Assembly: GCF_000774145.1 (NCBI RefSeq)
Contig: NZ_KN322981.1
Span: 1-64,000 of the forward strand
Direction of reading: 5' to 3'
Length of the DNA stretch: 64,000 nucleotides
Source of the DNA: Pseudomonas mediterranea CFBP 5447
GTDB taxonomy: Bacteria; Pseudomonadota; Gammaproteobacteria; Pseudomonadales; Pseudomonadaceae
In this document: positions 53,889 through 64,000 of the stretch, one piece after another
How the letters are laid out: each line of letters opens with the position of its first letter
How positions within the stretch are numbered: position 1 is the stretch's first letter
Translations under genes and position numbers: made by a program
Notes under the pieces: model-generated
What the model was told of the DNA's origin: nothing
The model's database searches: none
The model's input: only the letters and a program-made list of their open reading frames with translations

Positions 53889-55109
53889 CTAGACAGGGCA
53901 CGCCTGCCACCCTTTGCCTTTCATCACCTGTGCGGCCAAGTCTCCAGCGCCTCTAGGACCGGCCAGGATTTCTCGCATCTTGGCAATGTGTGGCCGGCCA
54001 ATTTCGTGCCATGCCGAGCGCGCTGGTGGCTTCTTGCGCACTTCCGTGCAAACGCGGGGTGCGGGCTGGATTGCAGCTGGCTTGCCAGTTGGATGCTGTT
54101 TCTTGCGGCCGGCCCACAAGCGAAACTCGCCGGCCGACACACGTTTCACCAAGGCGAAGAAATAGGCGACGACATTACGTACCGTGCCGCTTTGACTGCG
54201 TGCCTGTAGTTCGTCCAGCACGTCCTGGCGATGGTGTGACGGCAACCGTTTCAAAGCCATCAGCGCGTCTCTTTGCTGATCTGCTTTGGCGTTGGCCAGG
54301 CATGGCGGCAATGTCAGAGGTGCTGTTGGTGAATCGCTTTCCTCACGCGTATGCGCGCGGTACGTACGTTCTTTTTTGTATAAATACGGCTTATACGTAT
54401 GGTCTTGCTCTTGAGGTATCTGGCGGGTCTCTTTGGTCTGCTGTGTAACGGTCGATCTATTTGCGGAAGTACCAGGTATGGATGTTCGATTGACCCTGGG
54501 GCGCTTTCGCGATGGCGCGGAGGGCGGTGGGTCATCGTCTTTGTTATGTTGATCCCGGATGGCAATGGGGAGACGTTCAGGCGGCTCCTCAGAGGTCGCC
54601 AGAATGTGCTCGGCAAGATGCTTGATCTGTTTGTTCTCATGGCCGATGCAGGCAGCCATAAGCTCCGCCAGGCTCTCATCGAGAGCAACAGCTTCATGGA
54701 AGCTTAGAGCGCGCTCATTGACCCGATACAACATGCTTTGAACATTGCCCGTTAGGAGATCGCAGTGCTGCCTCACAAAGCTGATCCATCCTGTAAGCCG
54801 GAGCACGGCTAAGGCGCGCCACGCCGTTGCAGCGCCAGCTCGTTGCCCACACGGAGTACACGTGAGGTAACGGCGCAGTTGCCCCATGTTCACTAGCGGA
54901 CTGAGGCCATCAGCGGTGCGAAGCATGTGCAGGACCTGCCAGCCATTGCGCTCCAACGGGGTAAGACGCCGATCGAGCATGAGCGCCGTCAAGGTAGCGC
55001 TCAGAGCATCTTGGTCTTGTGAGTTCTGATGAGTGCGTAGGTCTGCCATGAGATGACTCCGAGGTATGGGCCAAGACGGCCCGTTCCTCTGCATCTCATC
55101 GCGGATCAA
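53889..55109 (-). CDS. Replication-type protein of SPI-7/PFGI-1-like elements (STY4528-like)
   Basis: 406 aa. The N-terminal 150 residues contain winged-helix-like DNA-binding segments (RLTPLERNGWQVLHML; TAWRALAVLRLTGWISFVRQ). The middle is low-complexity and basic (PSAPSRKRPRVNRTS). The C-terminal helices read QQRDALMALKRLPSHHRQDVLDEL and GTVRNVVAYFFALVKR, a pattern I recall from the STY4528 island replication protein and its relatives. In intact elements this gene lies near the origin end. Here it is a backbone remnant beside the integrase. Confidence 0.7.
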   Translation of the reverse strand: MIRDEMQRNGPSWPIPRSHLMADLRTHQNSQDQDALSATLTALMLDRRLTPLERNGWQVLHMLRTADGLSPLVNMGQLRRYLTCTPCGQRAGAATAWRALAVLRLTGWISFVRQHCDLLTGNVQSMLYRVNERALSFHEAVALDESLAELMAACIGHENKQIKHLAEHILATSEEPPERLPIAIRDQHNKDDDPPPSAPSRKRPRVNRTSIPGTSANRSTVTQQTKETRQIPQEQDHTYKPYLYKKERTYRAHTREESDSPTAPLTLPPCLANAKADQQRDALMALKRLPSHHRQDVLDELQARSQSGTVRNVVAYFFALVKRVSAGEFRLWAGRKKQHPTGKPAAIQPAPRVCTEVRKKPPARSAWHEIGRPHIAKMREILAGPRGAGDLAAQVMKGKGWQACPV

Positions 55110-55216
55110 CCTGCGTGTAAGCCGACAATGCGATTTGCATCACCACCGTATTTGCCTGGAGGCTGGTACTTCGATTGTAAAAAAGCTGTTCCGTGCCAAC
55201 CGATGGCGGTCCTTCA

Positions 55217-56473
55217 TCACCGTATGGCAACTACTTTCCGATCACTGATTTCGATGGTTGCTGATATCGAGAGATTGCCGGTAGCTGCTCCCTGGATGTG
55301 TTCACTCCACCACTGCATCATCGGCCGTCTGCGTTCAATGTAGTCCGCTCGGTTATAGGCGCTACGCACCTCGTCCTTATCGACGTGGGCAAGCGCAACT
55401 TCGATCAGCTCGGGATCCCAACCTTTTTCATTGAGGATGGTGCTCGCCATCGAGCGCATTCCATGGCTGACCAGGCGCCCTTCGAAGCCCATCCGTTTCA
55501 ACGCCATGTTCGCGGTCTGGCTGTTGCAATGGGTACGAGGATTGCGGTCGGAGGGAAACACGTACTCCCTGTGTCCGCTGTAGGGCTTGATGGTCTCCAG
55601 GAGCGCTAAAGCGTGCTCCGTGAGCGGGATGATGTGTGTGCGACGTTTCTTCATTCGCTCCGCTGGAATCGTCCAGATCTTCTTCTCGAAGTTGATGTCA
55701 GCCCACCGAGTGGTCGCAGCTTCTGCTGGTCGAGTCATCGTGTGGAGCTGCCACTCGATGAGGCAGCGGGTGGTTCTTTTGATGCTGGCGTTGGCAATCG
55801 CCACCATGAGTTCGTTGAGCTCATCGGGGGGCAATGCCGCCATGTTTTTCTTCTTTGGTTTTTTGAAGACCGAACGAATGCCGCTCAGGGGATTGGCAGG
55901 GATGAGTCCGTAATTCACGCCGTAGGTCATGATTTCGTTGAGGCGTTGGGTCAGGCGCTTGACCGTTTCCAAGCTGCCTTTGGTTTCAAGTGGCCTGAGC
56001 AGCTTGATGACGTGAGGCGCACTGATTTCTGAAATGGGAGTCGCGCTTAAGTCTGGGAAGACGTGAAGCGTGAGTGAGCGCCAGATATCTTCGGCGTAGG
56101 CAGTAGTTACTGAGTCTTTCTTCAGCTCAAACCACGCCGTCGCCACGTTTTGAAACGTGTGCTCTGTCGCGGCTTTTTTCGCTTGGCGATCCGCATCGCG
56201 CTGTTCTTTAGGGTCCAGTCCTTGGGCAACCAGTTCCCTAGCCTCGACAGTGCGTTTTCGCGCATGGGCCAGGCTGAGCTCAGGGAATGTACCCAGTCCC
56301 ATGTTGATTCGTTTTTTCGTCACGGGATGGACGTAGTTGAAATTCCATAGCCTTGAACCATTGGTACGGACTCGCAGCTGGAGGCCGTTGCCGTCGGTCA
56401 GTATGTAGTCCTTGGCTTGGGGTTTGGCGGCTCTGATTTTTACGTCTGAAAGGCGTGTGGCTTGGGCTCCCAT
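55217..56473 (-). CDS. P4-type tyrosine integrase beside ssrA
   Basis: 418 aa, DUF4102-type arm-binding domain at the N-terminus (LSDVKIRAAKPQAKDYILTD, NMGLGTFPELSLAHAR), core-binding domain (about 105-200) and catalytic domain. Catalytic residues: Arg in HTMTRPAEAATTRW, HxxR as SHGMRSMAST, His in ALAHVDKDEVR and the Tyr of SAYNRADY. The start is ATG 56473 with GGAG upstream; a TTG at 56503 is ignored. The gene is transcribed away from ssrA about 180 nt from the attachment core, the normal place for an integrase that targets the tmRNA gene. It ought to catalyse excision of the 40-kb island if still active. Confidence 0.93.
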   Translation of the reverse strand: MGAQATRLSDVKIRAAKPQAKDYILTDGNGLQLRVRTNGSRLWNFNYVHPVTKKRINMGLGTFPELSLAHARKRTVEARELVAQGLDPKEQRDADRQAKKAATEHTFQNVATAWFELKKDSVTTAYAEDIWRSLTLHVFPDLSATPISEISAPHVIKLLRPLETKGSLETVKRLTQRLNEIMTYGVNYGLIPANPLSGIRSVFKKPKKKNMAALPPDELNELMVAIANASIKRTTRCLIEWQLHTMTRPAEAATTRWADINFEKKIWTIPAERMKKRRTHIIPLTEHALALLETIKPYSGHREYVFPSDRNPRTHCNSQTANMALKRMGFEGRLVSHGMRSMASTILNEKGWDPELIEVALAHVDKDEVRSAYNRADYIERRRPMMQWWSEHIQGAATGNLSISATIEISDRKVVAIR

Positions 56474-56494
56474 GGGTACTCCAACGCTGTTTGT

Positions 56495-56542
56495 GTATTC
56501 CAAAATTTACCAGCCGAAGGCTTGGAATACGTCTTGGAATAC
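56495..56542. promoter_or_regulatory. Three TTGGAATAC sites in front of the integrase gene
   Basis: TTGGAATAC at 56522-56530 and 56534-56542 on the plus strand, and its reverse complement at 56495-56503. Spacing of 12 between the first two. Candidate arm-type integrase sites or an operator. Confidence 0.45.
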
Positions 56543-56618
56543 ATTTCAAAATGGATCTGCGTGAAGTGCTATGGAGCCCAATGGCGCTGAAACCCCCGTA
56601 TTTACTGGGTTTCAGGCA

Positions 56619-56645
56619 CAAAAAAAGACGTCCGTGGACGTCTTT
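56619..56645 (-). terminator. Intrinsic terminator downstream of ssrA
   Basis: AAAGACGTCC and GGACGTCTTT pair with a two-base loop, followed on the minus strand by seven T. It lies on the island side of the attachment core, so the island would supply it. Confidence 0.75.
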
Positions 56646-56651
56646 AGATGA

Positions 56652-56670
56652 TGAAATGGTGGAGCCGGGG
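56652..56670. repeat. Attachment site at the ssrA 3' end (right border)
   Basis: TGAAATGGTGG, A, GCCGGGG; includes the CCA end of tmRNA on the minus strand. Counterpart of 16293-16310. Confidence 0.6.
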
Positions 56671-57050
56671 GGATTTGAACCCCCGTCCGCCAGTACTCCG
56701 CTGTCGGTACTACATGCGTAGCCATGTCTATTAAGTTAACCCTCAGCGACCCGACGGGCAGGGTGCTTTGGGCGAGTTGTGTAAGTTTTAGCCGCTTCGT
56801 CCACAACGTACTGCACGGCGATTCTGTTCTATATGACAATCACTTTGGGTTTACAGACATCCCCTGATGATTGCTGGACCCGAAGGTACCAGAAGGGAAG
56901 GGCTAAGGCTGCTTACGCAGCGAGAGCGTATTCCCCGTAGGTTTCGTCATTGGCAACTATAGGAAGTTGCAACAGTGGATTTACGAGTTCTGTTACCAAC
57001 TCGGCATGCACCTAAAGTTTCGCAACCGGCGTCGAATCCTGAACGGCCCC
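56657..57050 (-). ncRNA. ssrA: Transfer-messenger RNA
   Basis: 394 nt. The 5' end GGGGCCGTTCAGGATTCGAC and the 3' end with GGTTCAAATCCC and the terminal CCA form the tRNA-like part. The resume codon region reads GCC then AATGAC..., encoding the tag ANDETYGEYALAA before TAA. It frees stalled ribosomes with SmpB. Its 3' end serves as the island insertion target and remains intact. Confidence 0.96.
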
Positions 57051-57053
57051 GAA

Positions 57054-57085
57054 CCTGTCACTCGGTGGAGCTGTTGAGTGACAGG
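57054..57085 (-). repeat. Perfect 10-bp inverted repeat in the pre-tmRNA leader
   Basis: CCTGTCACTC and GAGTGACAGG around 12 bases, ending 3 nt before the mature 5' end of tmRNA. Confidence 0.75.
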
Positions 57086-57092
57086 CATGCTC

Positions 57093-57121
57093 AGTGTACG
57101 CCAATACTTGGCTGAGGCCAA
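57093..57121 (-). promoter_or_regulatory. Probable ssrA promoter
   Basis: On the minus strand TTGGCC, 17 bases, TACACT, each 4 of 6 to the sigma-70 consensus. Transcription would start about 35 nt before mature tmRNA. Confidence 0.55.
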
Positions 57122-57134
57122 CCCGGGGGCGATG

Positions 57135-57416
57135 TTACTGAGGATCGCCTTTGGCGTTGTTCTGCAGCTTCTGCAAGGCCTGGGTGGTGATTGTAATGCA
57201 ATCCTTGGTGCCTTCCTCGGTACCTTTTTGGTGAGCCTGCTCGGCTTTGGCAACTTCTTTGTTCAGGTCAGTTTTCAAGCCTTCGCTCAGCTGCTTCGTG
57301 CTGACCATGTCATTTCGGATTTTGGTCAGATTGGTCTCGCAGAGGTCGGCTGCAAACACCGGAGAGGCCAACAGTGCAGCGGAAATGAACAAGCCAGCAA
57401 ATGCGGTGTGCTTCAT
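57135..57416 (-). CDS. Small exported protein
   Basis: 93 aa. Signal peptide MKHTAFAGLFISAALLASPVFA with an AxA-type cleavage site after residue 22. The mature part is helical and charged (LSEGLKTDLNKEVAKAEQAH), with two cysteines (DLCETN, DCITIT) that could form a disulfide in the periplasm. AAGGAG precedes the ATG. Function unknown; it is a separate gene between the lactate operon and ssrA. Confidence 0.75.
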   Translation of the reverse strand: MKHTAFAGLFISAALLASPVFAADLCETNLTKIRNDMVSTKQLSEGLKTDLNKEVAKAEQAHQKGTEEGTKDCITITTQALQKLQNNAKGDPQ

Positions 57417-57511
57417 GTGTATCTCCTTGAACGTGTGGTCTCGGTGCTGCCGGTCACGGTCAGGCCGAGTCGTTGTCGTAGGGCCCGACAGAGCCGGACC
57501 TATTCAAGTGA

Positions 57512-60375
<2,864 letters not shown>

Positions 60376-60379
<4 letters not shown>

Positions 60380-61047
60380 TGGTCCTCCAGAATCAGTACC
60401 ACCAGGTCCTTGGGACCGTGGGCGCCATAGGCCAGGACTTGTTCAATGTCGGCGGTTTTCGAGGGGCCGGACACCAAGAGGGCGTTGGTGGGCATGCCCT
60501 GGGCCCATTCGAATTCCTGCTGCACTTCATAGAAGTTATCGCGGATCTCGCTGGCCTTGAGCAGGGCGAAATGCACCGGCGGTACGAGGCTCATCAGCCG
60601 CGGTTCTTCCCGCGTTGGCCACAGGATCAGGCTGCCGGTCGCAGCGATAGCGCCCAGGGTTCCGGTCAGGCTGGCGGGGGTGTCGTTGAACAGCTCGGCT
60701 TTCCATTCCTCGACCGGCCTGTTGTAGGCCTTGAGGGCCGGCAGGTCAGGATTATTCGCCCAGAACTGTGTGATTTTTTGCCCATGCGCCGTGGTTGGCG
60801 CAATCAGCAGGCTCGGCAACTGCCGGTCGCGCAGCAACTGCGCCAGCAGCGCCGTCCAGCCTTCGCCCGACGTCAGGTGGATTTCGGTGTGCACCGCTTC
60901 CATCAGTTTGCGCAACTGCGGGATGCGCTCTTCGGGCGCGTAGCGATAGGTTTGCGTGACCAGATCGACGTCGAAATGGTCGGCAACCGGCGTGGTGCCG
61001 GTCAGGCTTTTACGCAGTTTGGCGAGGATATTGTCCCTGGCGCTCAT
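60376..61047 (-). CDS. lutC: L-lactate utilisation protein LutC (YkgG)
   Basis: 223 aa LUD-domain protein, third subunit of the LutABC complex that oxidises L-lactate to pyruvate. Conserved stretches: ATGSLILWPTREEPRLMSLVPP (in two parts, with ATGS at about 130) and LVSGPSKTADIEQVLAYGAHGP, the C-terminal LUD signature. No Fe-S cysteines, as usual for this subunit. It is joined to lutB upstream and dld downstream by ATGA overlaps. Confidence 0.92.
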
Positions 61048-62501
61048 CGGTGGTCTCCCTGGGCTTTCAGGTGTTCGCGGGCCAGGTCGTGCAGCGAGCG
61101 GGCGGCGGGTTTGGGGGCGCTGTGGTTCTGGGTCCAGGGGCCGACGTTACTGGGCGTCAGGGCGCGCAGGCGCGTGGCCAGAAAGGCGAACAGCCGATAC
61201 AGCCGTGGCGAGCTGTTGAGTTGGGCCCAGGCGTTCCAGATGAAACGTTCCTTGGGCGAATATTTGCTGCCCTGGCCGCGCATCACTTGATTCGGGCTGT
61301 CCGGCGCCTTGACGTTTTCCTCCCGCAGGCGCCGCAGCAGGGCGGGGATCGGGATCTTCACCGGGCACACTTCACCGCAGGCGCCACACAGTGAAGACGC
61401 GCTCGGGTGGTCCGGCACTTTGGCGAGGCCGACCATGTGCGGCGTGATGATTTTTCCGATAGGCCCCGGGTACACCTCGCCGTAGGCATGGCCGCCGATT
61501 CGGGTGTAGACCGGGCAATGATTCATGCAGGCGCCGCAGCGGATGCAGTTCAGGGTCTGGCGCAATTCGCTGTCGGCAAACGCCTGGCTGCGACCGTTGT
61601 CCAGCAGCACCAGGTGCACTTCCTGGGGGCCGTCCAGTTCGTCGGCCTTGCGCGGGCCGGAGATCATGTTGACGTAGGTGGTGATCGGCTGGCCGAGGGC
61701 CGAGCGGGTCAGCAATGAGAGCAGCGGCACCACGTCGCGCAGGTTCTCCACCACTTTTTCGATGCCGGTCACGGCGATGTGCACCGGTGGTACGGTGGTG
61801 GACATCCGCCCGTTGCCTTCGTTTTCCACCAGCAGCAGGGTGCCGGTTTCGGCGACGGCGAAATTGACGCCCGACACGCCGATGTCGGCCTCGAAGAATT
61901 TCTGCCGCAAGACCTTGCGACCGATCTGAATGAGTTGGTCGACGTCCTTGGTGTACTCCACGCCGAGTTTGTCGTGGAACAAGGACGCGACCTGACCGGC
62001 ATTCTTGTGGATCGCCGGCATAATGATGTGTGAAGGCTTCTCGTGGTCGAGCTGGACGATGTATTCCCCCATGTCGGATTCGAGACATTCAATGTCCCGA
62101 GCCTCGAGGAAATGGTTCATCTCCATCTCTTCGCTGACCATCGATTTGCCCTTGATCACTTGCCGCGCCTCGTGAGCGCGGATGATCGAGAGGACGATGC
62201 CGTTGGCTTCGTCCACCGTCTCCGCCCAGTGCACAGTCACACCGTTGCGGGTCAGGTTGCTTTCAAGCCGCTCGAGCAGGTCGGGCAGCTTCGATAACGC
62301 ACGGGCGCGGACGGCATTGCCGAGCACTCGCAGGTGTTCTCTTTCGTGGGCATCGCTGAAGGACGTTGCCCGCTTGGTCATCAGTGAATCCATCGCAGTG
62401 CGAAAGTTGTTTCGCAATTGCGTGTCGCCCAGGGCCTTGTGGGCGCGGGCACGAAAATCTTCCTGCAGTTCAACGGTCGGGATCAGCGTCGGCGTGCTCA
62501 T
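61044..62501 (-). CDS. lutB: L-lactate utilisation iron-sulfur protein LutB (YkgF)
   Basis: 485 aa. The start is ATG 62501 (MSTPTLIPTVELQEDFRA), which overlaps the lutA stop in ATGA; the frame is open 35 codons further but inside lutA. LUD domain in residues 60-280 (VKGKSMVSEE-like block; AETGTLLLVENEGN). Two 4Fe-4S motifs: CIRCGACMNHCPVY and LCGACGEVCPVKIP. C-terminal DUF3390-like tail. Works with LutA and LutC in L-lactate oxidation at the membrane. Confidence 0.93.
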   Translation of the reverse strand: MSTPTLIPTVELQEDFRARAHKALGDTQLRNNFRTAMDSLMTKRATSFSDAHEREHLRVLGNAVRARALSKLPDLLERLESNLTRNGVTVHWAETVDEANGIVLSIIRAHEARQVIKGKSMVSEEMEMNHFLEARDIECLESDMGEYIVQLDHEKPSHIIMPAIHKNAGQVASLFHDKLGVEYTKDVDQLIQIGRKVLRQKFFEADIGVSGVNFAVAETGTLLLVENEGNGRMSTTVPPVHIAVTGIEKVVENLRDVVPLLSLLTRSALGQPITTYVNMISGPRKADELDGPQEVHLVLLDNGRSQAFADSELRQTLNCIRCGACMNHCPVYTRIGGHAYGEVYPGPIGKIITPHMVGLAKVPDHPSASSLCGACGEVCPVKIPIPALLRRLREENVKAPDSPNQVMRGQGSKYSPKERFIWNAWAQLNSSPRLYRLFAFLATRLRALTPSNVGPWTQNHSAPKPAARSLHDLAREHLKAQGDHR

Positions 62502-63322
62502 GCCACACCTCCGGTACGCTGCCAGAGGAAGCTCGCCAAGTGCTGGCCGCGCAAGGCCTCCTGCTGCTTTTCCAGTGCGCCGTTGATGTTCATCAAGCAA
62601 CCGCAATCGGCACTGACGACCTTGTGCGCGCCGGACTCCTTCAACGCCCGGGTCTTATCGGCCACCATCGCGCCGGAAATATCCGGCATGCGAACGCTAA
62701 ATGTCCCACCAAAGCCGCAGCACTCGCTTTCGTGACTGTGTTCGACCCGCTCCACATTGCGTAGCTGCGCCAACAGCGCGCGGCCGTGCAGGTGGGTATT
62801 CATTTCACGCCGTGCCGAGCAAGACGTGTGCAACGCAATCTTCACCGGTGCGCCGCTGTCCTGGAGCTGCACCTTGCAGACGAACAACAGGAATTCGGCC
62901 AGCTCAAAGGTCCGGGCAGCCAGGGCCTGGATCTGCTTGAGCGTCTCGGGCTCATCCTTGAACAGGTCGGCGTAATGCTCGCGCATCATGCCGGCGCAGG
63001 ACCCCGAAGGCACCACCACCGGATAATCTTCGGCGAACAACGCCAGTTGTGCCCGCGCCACCGTCCGGGCCTGCTCGGTATAGCCCGAGGTGTACGCCGG
63101 TTGCCCGCAACAGGTTTGTCCTTGCGGATACTCCACCCGGATCCCTTCGCGCTGCAAAAGATGGATCGCGTCCATCCCGGCTTCGGGGTAGAACAGGTCC
63201 ACCACGCAAGTGCCGAACAGGTAGACCTGTTGCGGTTTCTCGCTGGGGTACTGCCGAGGCTCGGGCAATGGCGGGGCGACACGGGTCGCGTTCGGCACGG
63301 CGTTGTAAAAAAGCTCGCTCAT
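62498..63322 (-). CDS. lutA: L-lactate utilisation protein LutA (YkgE)
   Basis: 274 aa with two cysteine-rich CCG domains that ligate an Fe-S cluster: TCCGQPAYTSGYTEQA (about residues 71-86) and ECCGFGGTFSVRMPD (about 195-209), preceded by FGTCVVDLFYPE and HTSCSARREM. First of the four coupled genes, 150 nt downstream of the lactate permease gene. The start at 63322 is ATG (MSELFYNAVPN). Confidence 0.92.
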   Translation of the reverse strand: MSELFYNAVPNATRVAPPLPEPRQYPSEKPQQVYLFGTCVVDLFYPEAGMDAIHLLQREGIRVEYPQGQTCCGQPAYTSGYTEQARTVARAQLALFAEDYPVVVPSGSCAGMMREHYADLFKDEPETLKQIQALAARTFELAEFLLFVCKVQLQDSGAPVKIALHTSCSARREMNTHLHGRALLAQLRNVERVEHSHESECCGFGGTFSVRMPDISGAMVADKTRALKESGAHKVVSADCGCLMNINGALEKQQEALRGQHLASFLWQRTGGVA

Positions 63323-63422
63323 CAGGCGTGTCTCCGGGTGGTCCCGGTTATCCGTCCGCTGAGGCTGCTGAATATAGCGATCAAATCTTTCAGCAACCTT
63401 GCAGACCCGGTTGTCGATAGCG

Positions 63423-63454
63423 GACGCCGGAAGGGGTTCCGGCGTCGGTTTTTT
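63423..63454 (+). terminator. Terminator-like hairpin pointing against the operon
   Basis: GACGCCGGAA and TTCCGGCGTC around four bases, then GGTTTTTT on the plus strand. It lies between lldP and lutA, which run on the minus strand. Confidence 0.6.
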
Positions 63455-63472
63455 CCAGGCAGCTTGTAGGAC

Positions 63473-64000
63473 TCAGTGCACCAGCATGCCGGTGAACCAG
63501 TAGGCCTGGGCCAACGTGATCAAGCCGACGATCGTTGCAAAGAATAGGCTGTGTTTCAGGGTAAAACGGAACAGGTCCGACTCTTTGCCCACCAGCCCGG
63601 TGGCTGCGCAGGCCACGGCGATGGATTGCGGCGAAATCATCTTGCCGGTCACACCGCCGCTGGTATTGGCTGCCACGAGCAGGGTGTCGTTGACGCCGAT
63701 CTGGTGTGCGGTGGTGGCTTGCAGCGAGCTGAACAGTGCGTTGGACGAAGTATCGGAGCCGGTCAGGAACACCCCCAGCCAACCCAGGAAGGGCGAGAAG
63801 AACGGAAACGCCGCGCCCGTGCCGGCCAGCACCAGGGCCATGGTCGACGACATGCCCGAGTAGTTGGTGACGAAGGCGAAGGCCAGCACCATGCCAATCG
63901 ACAGGATCGGCCAGCGCAGTTCAAAAAAGGTCTCTTTGAAAGTGGTAAGACCAGTCTTGGGGCTGATCTTCAGCACCAGCATCGAGATCAGCGCGGAGAA
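63473..64000 (-). CDS. lldP: L-lactate permease, C-terminal part (start beyond the window)
   Basis: At least 176 codons, open to the right edge. Several membrane helices are visible ([56 protein letters not shown]). The characteristic LldP/GlcA block [17 protein letters not shown] is followed by [21 protein letters not shown]. It takes up lactate by proton symport for the downstream lutABC and dld products. Stop TGA at 63473. Confidence 0.94.
   Translation of the reverse strand, partial: FSALISMLVLKISPKTGLTTFKETFFELRWPILSIGMVLAFAFVTNYSGMSSTMALVLAGTGAAFPFFSPFLGWLGVFLTGSDTSSNALFSSLQATTAHQIGVNDTLLVAANTSGGVTGKMISPQSIAVACAATGLVGKESDLFRFTLKHSLFFATIVGLITLAQAYWFTGMLVH

Overview
The window is chromosomal DNA of a Pseudomonas, most likely of the P. 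fluorescens group. It has high GC, a lldP-lutABC-dld lactate operon, a tmRNA with the tag ANDETYGEYALAA, a DUF6124-type small protein behind a structured leader, and SPI-7/PFGI-1-type integrative-element genes. This placement is inferred from gene content, not from a search.

Left arm (1-16.3 kb), ordinary accessory chromosome. A two-partner-secretion/contact-inhibition locus runs cdiB (cut by the window edge), a giant filamentous-haemagglutinin/CdiA gene, its immunity gene, then orphan and degraded immunity-type pieces. The cdiA frame is interrupted by an amber codon at 2270. The 30 bases around it (2246-2275) are the base-by-base complement, not the reverse complement, of the sequence the family would be expected to have. 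Two lipoproteins, a structured RNA leader with a DUF6124-like gene, a leucine-rich-repeat protein and an SDR-AraC pair follow.

Genomic island (about 16.29-56.66 kb). An integrase at 55.2-56.5 kb lies beside the 3' end of ssrA, and an 18-19 nt imperfect copy of that end at 16293 marks the other border. About 40 kb between them is almost entirely anti-phage genes on a decayed mobile-element backbone. In order: Zorya type I (zorABCD); a type I restriction-modification operon (hsdM, hsdS, a Schlafen/AlbA-type ATPase, hsdR, a YgjP-type metallopeptidase); a backbone fragment (small coiled-coil membrane protein, TraI_2 relaxase-like gene, tyrosine recombinase); an Abi/UG-group reverse transcriptase; an ABC-three-component operon including a 59-aa membrane protein; a frameshifted Cap4/DUF4297 nuclease-STAND gene; a two-gene operon with a PD-(D/E)xK protein; a translationally coupled pair whose first gene begins with an Mrr-like domain; then a second backbone fragment (paralogue of the small coiled-coil protein, replication-type protein) and the integrase. 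The two backbone fragments share a repeated unit of terminator hairpin, small gene and second terminator. A short repeat (consensus near AATCGGCCAAAAGCGGACGTT) sits once in nearly every gap between the modules from 39 to 53 kb, which suggests cassette-like assembly.

Right arm (56.66-64 kb). ssrA with its promoter, a small exported protein, and a tightly coupled operon for lactate use transcribed leftward: lldP (cut by the window end), lutA, lutB, lutC and the Fe-S/FAD D-lactate dehydrogenase. The last four are joined by ATGA overlaps.

The best candidates for undescribed biology are the two unassigned two-gene operons at 48.97-50.15 and 50.46-53.04 kb, the nuclease-STAND gene, and the repeat-bounded layout of the 35-53 kb block. 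The cdiA complemented segment is the strangest single signal and is probably not biological.
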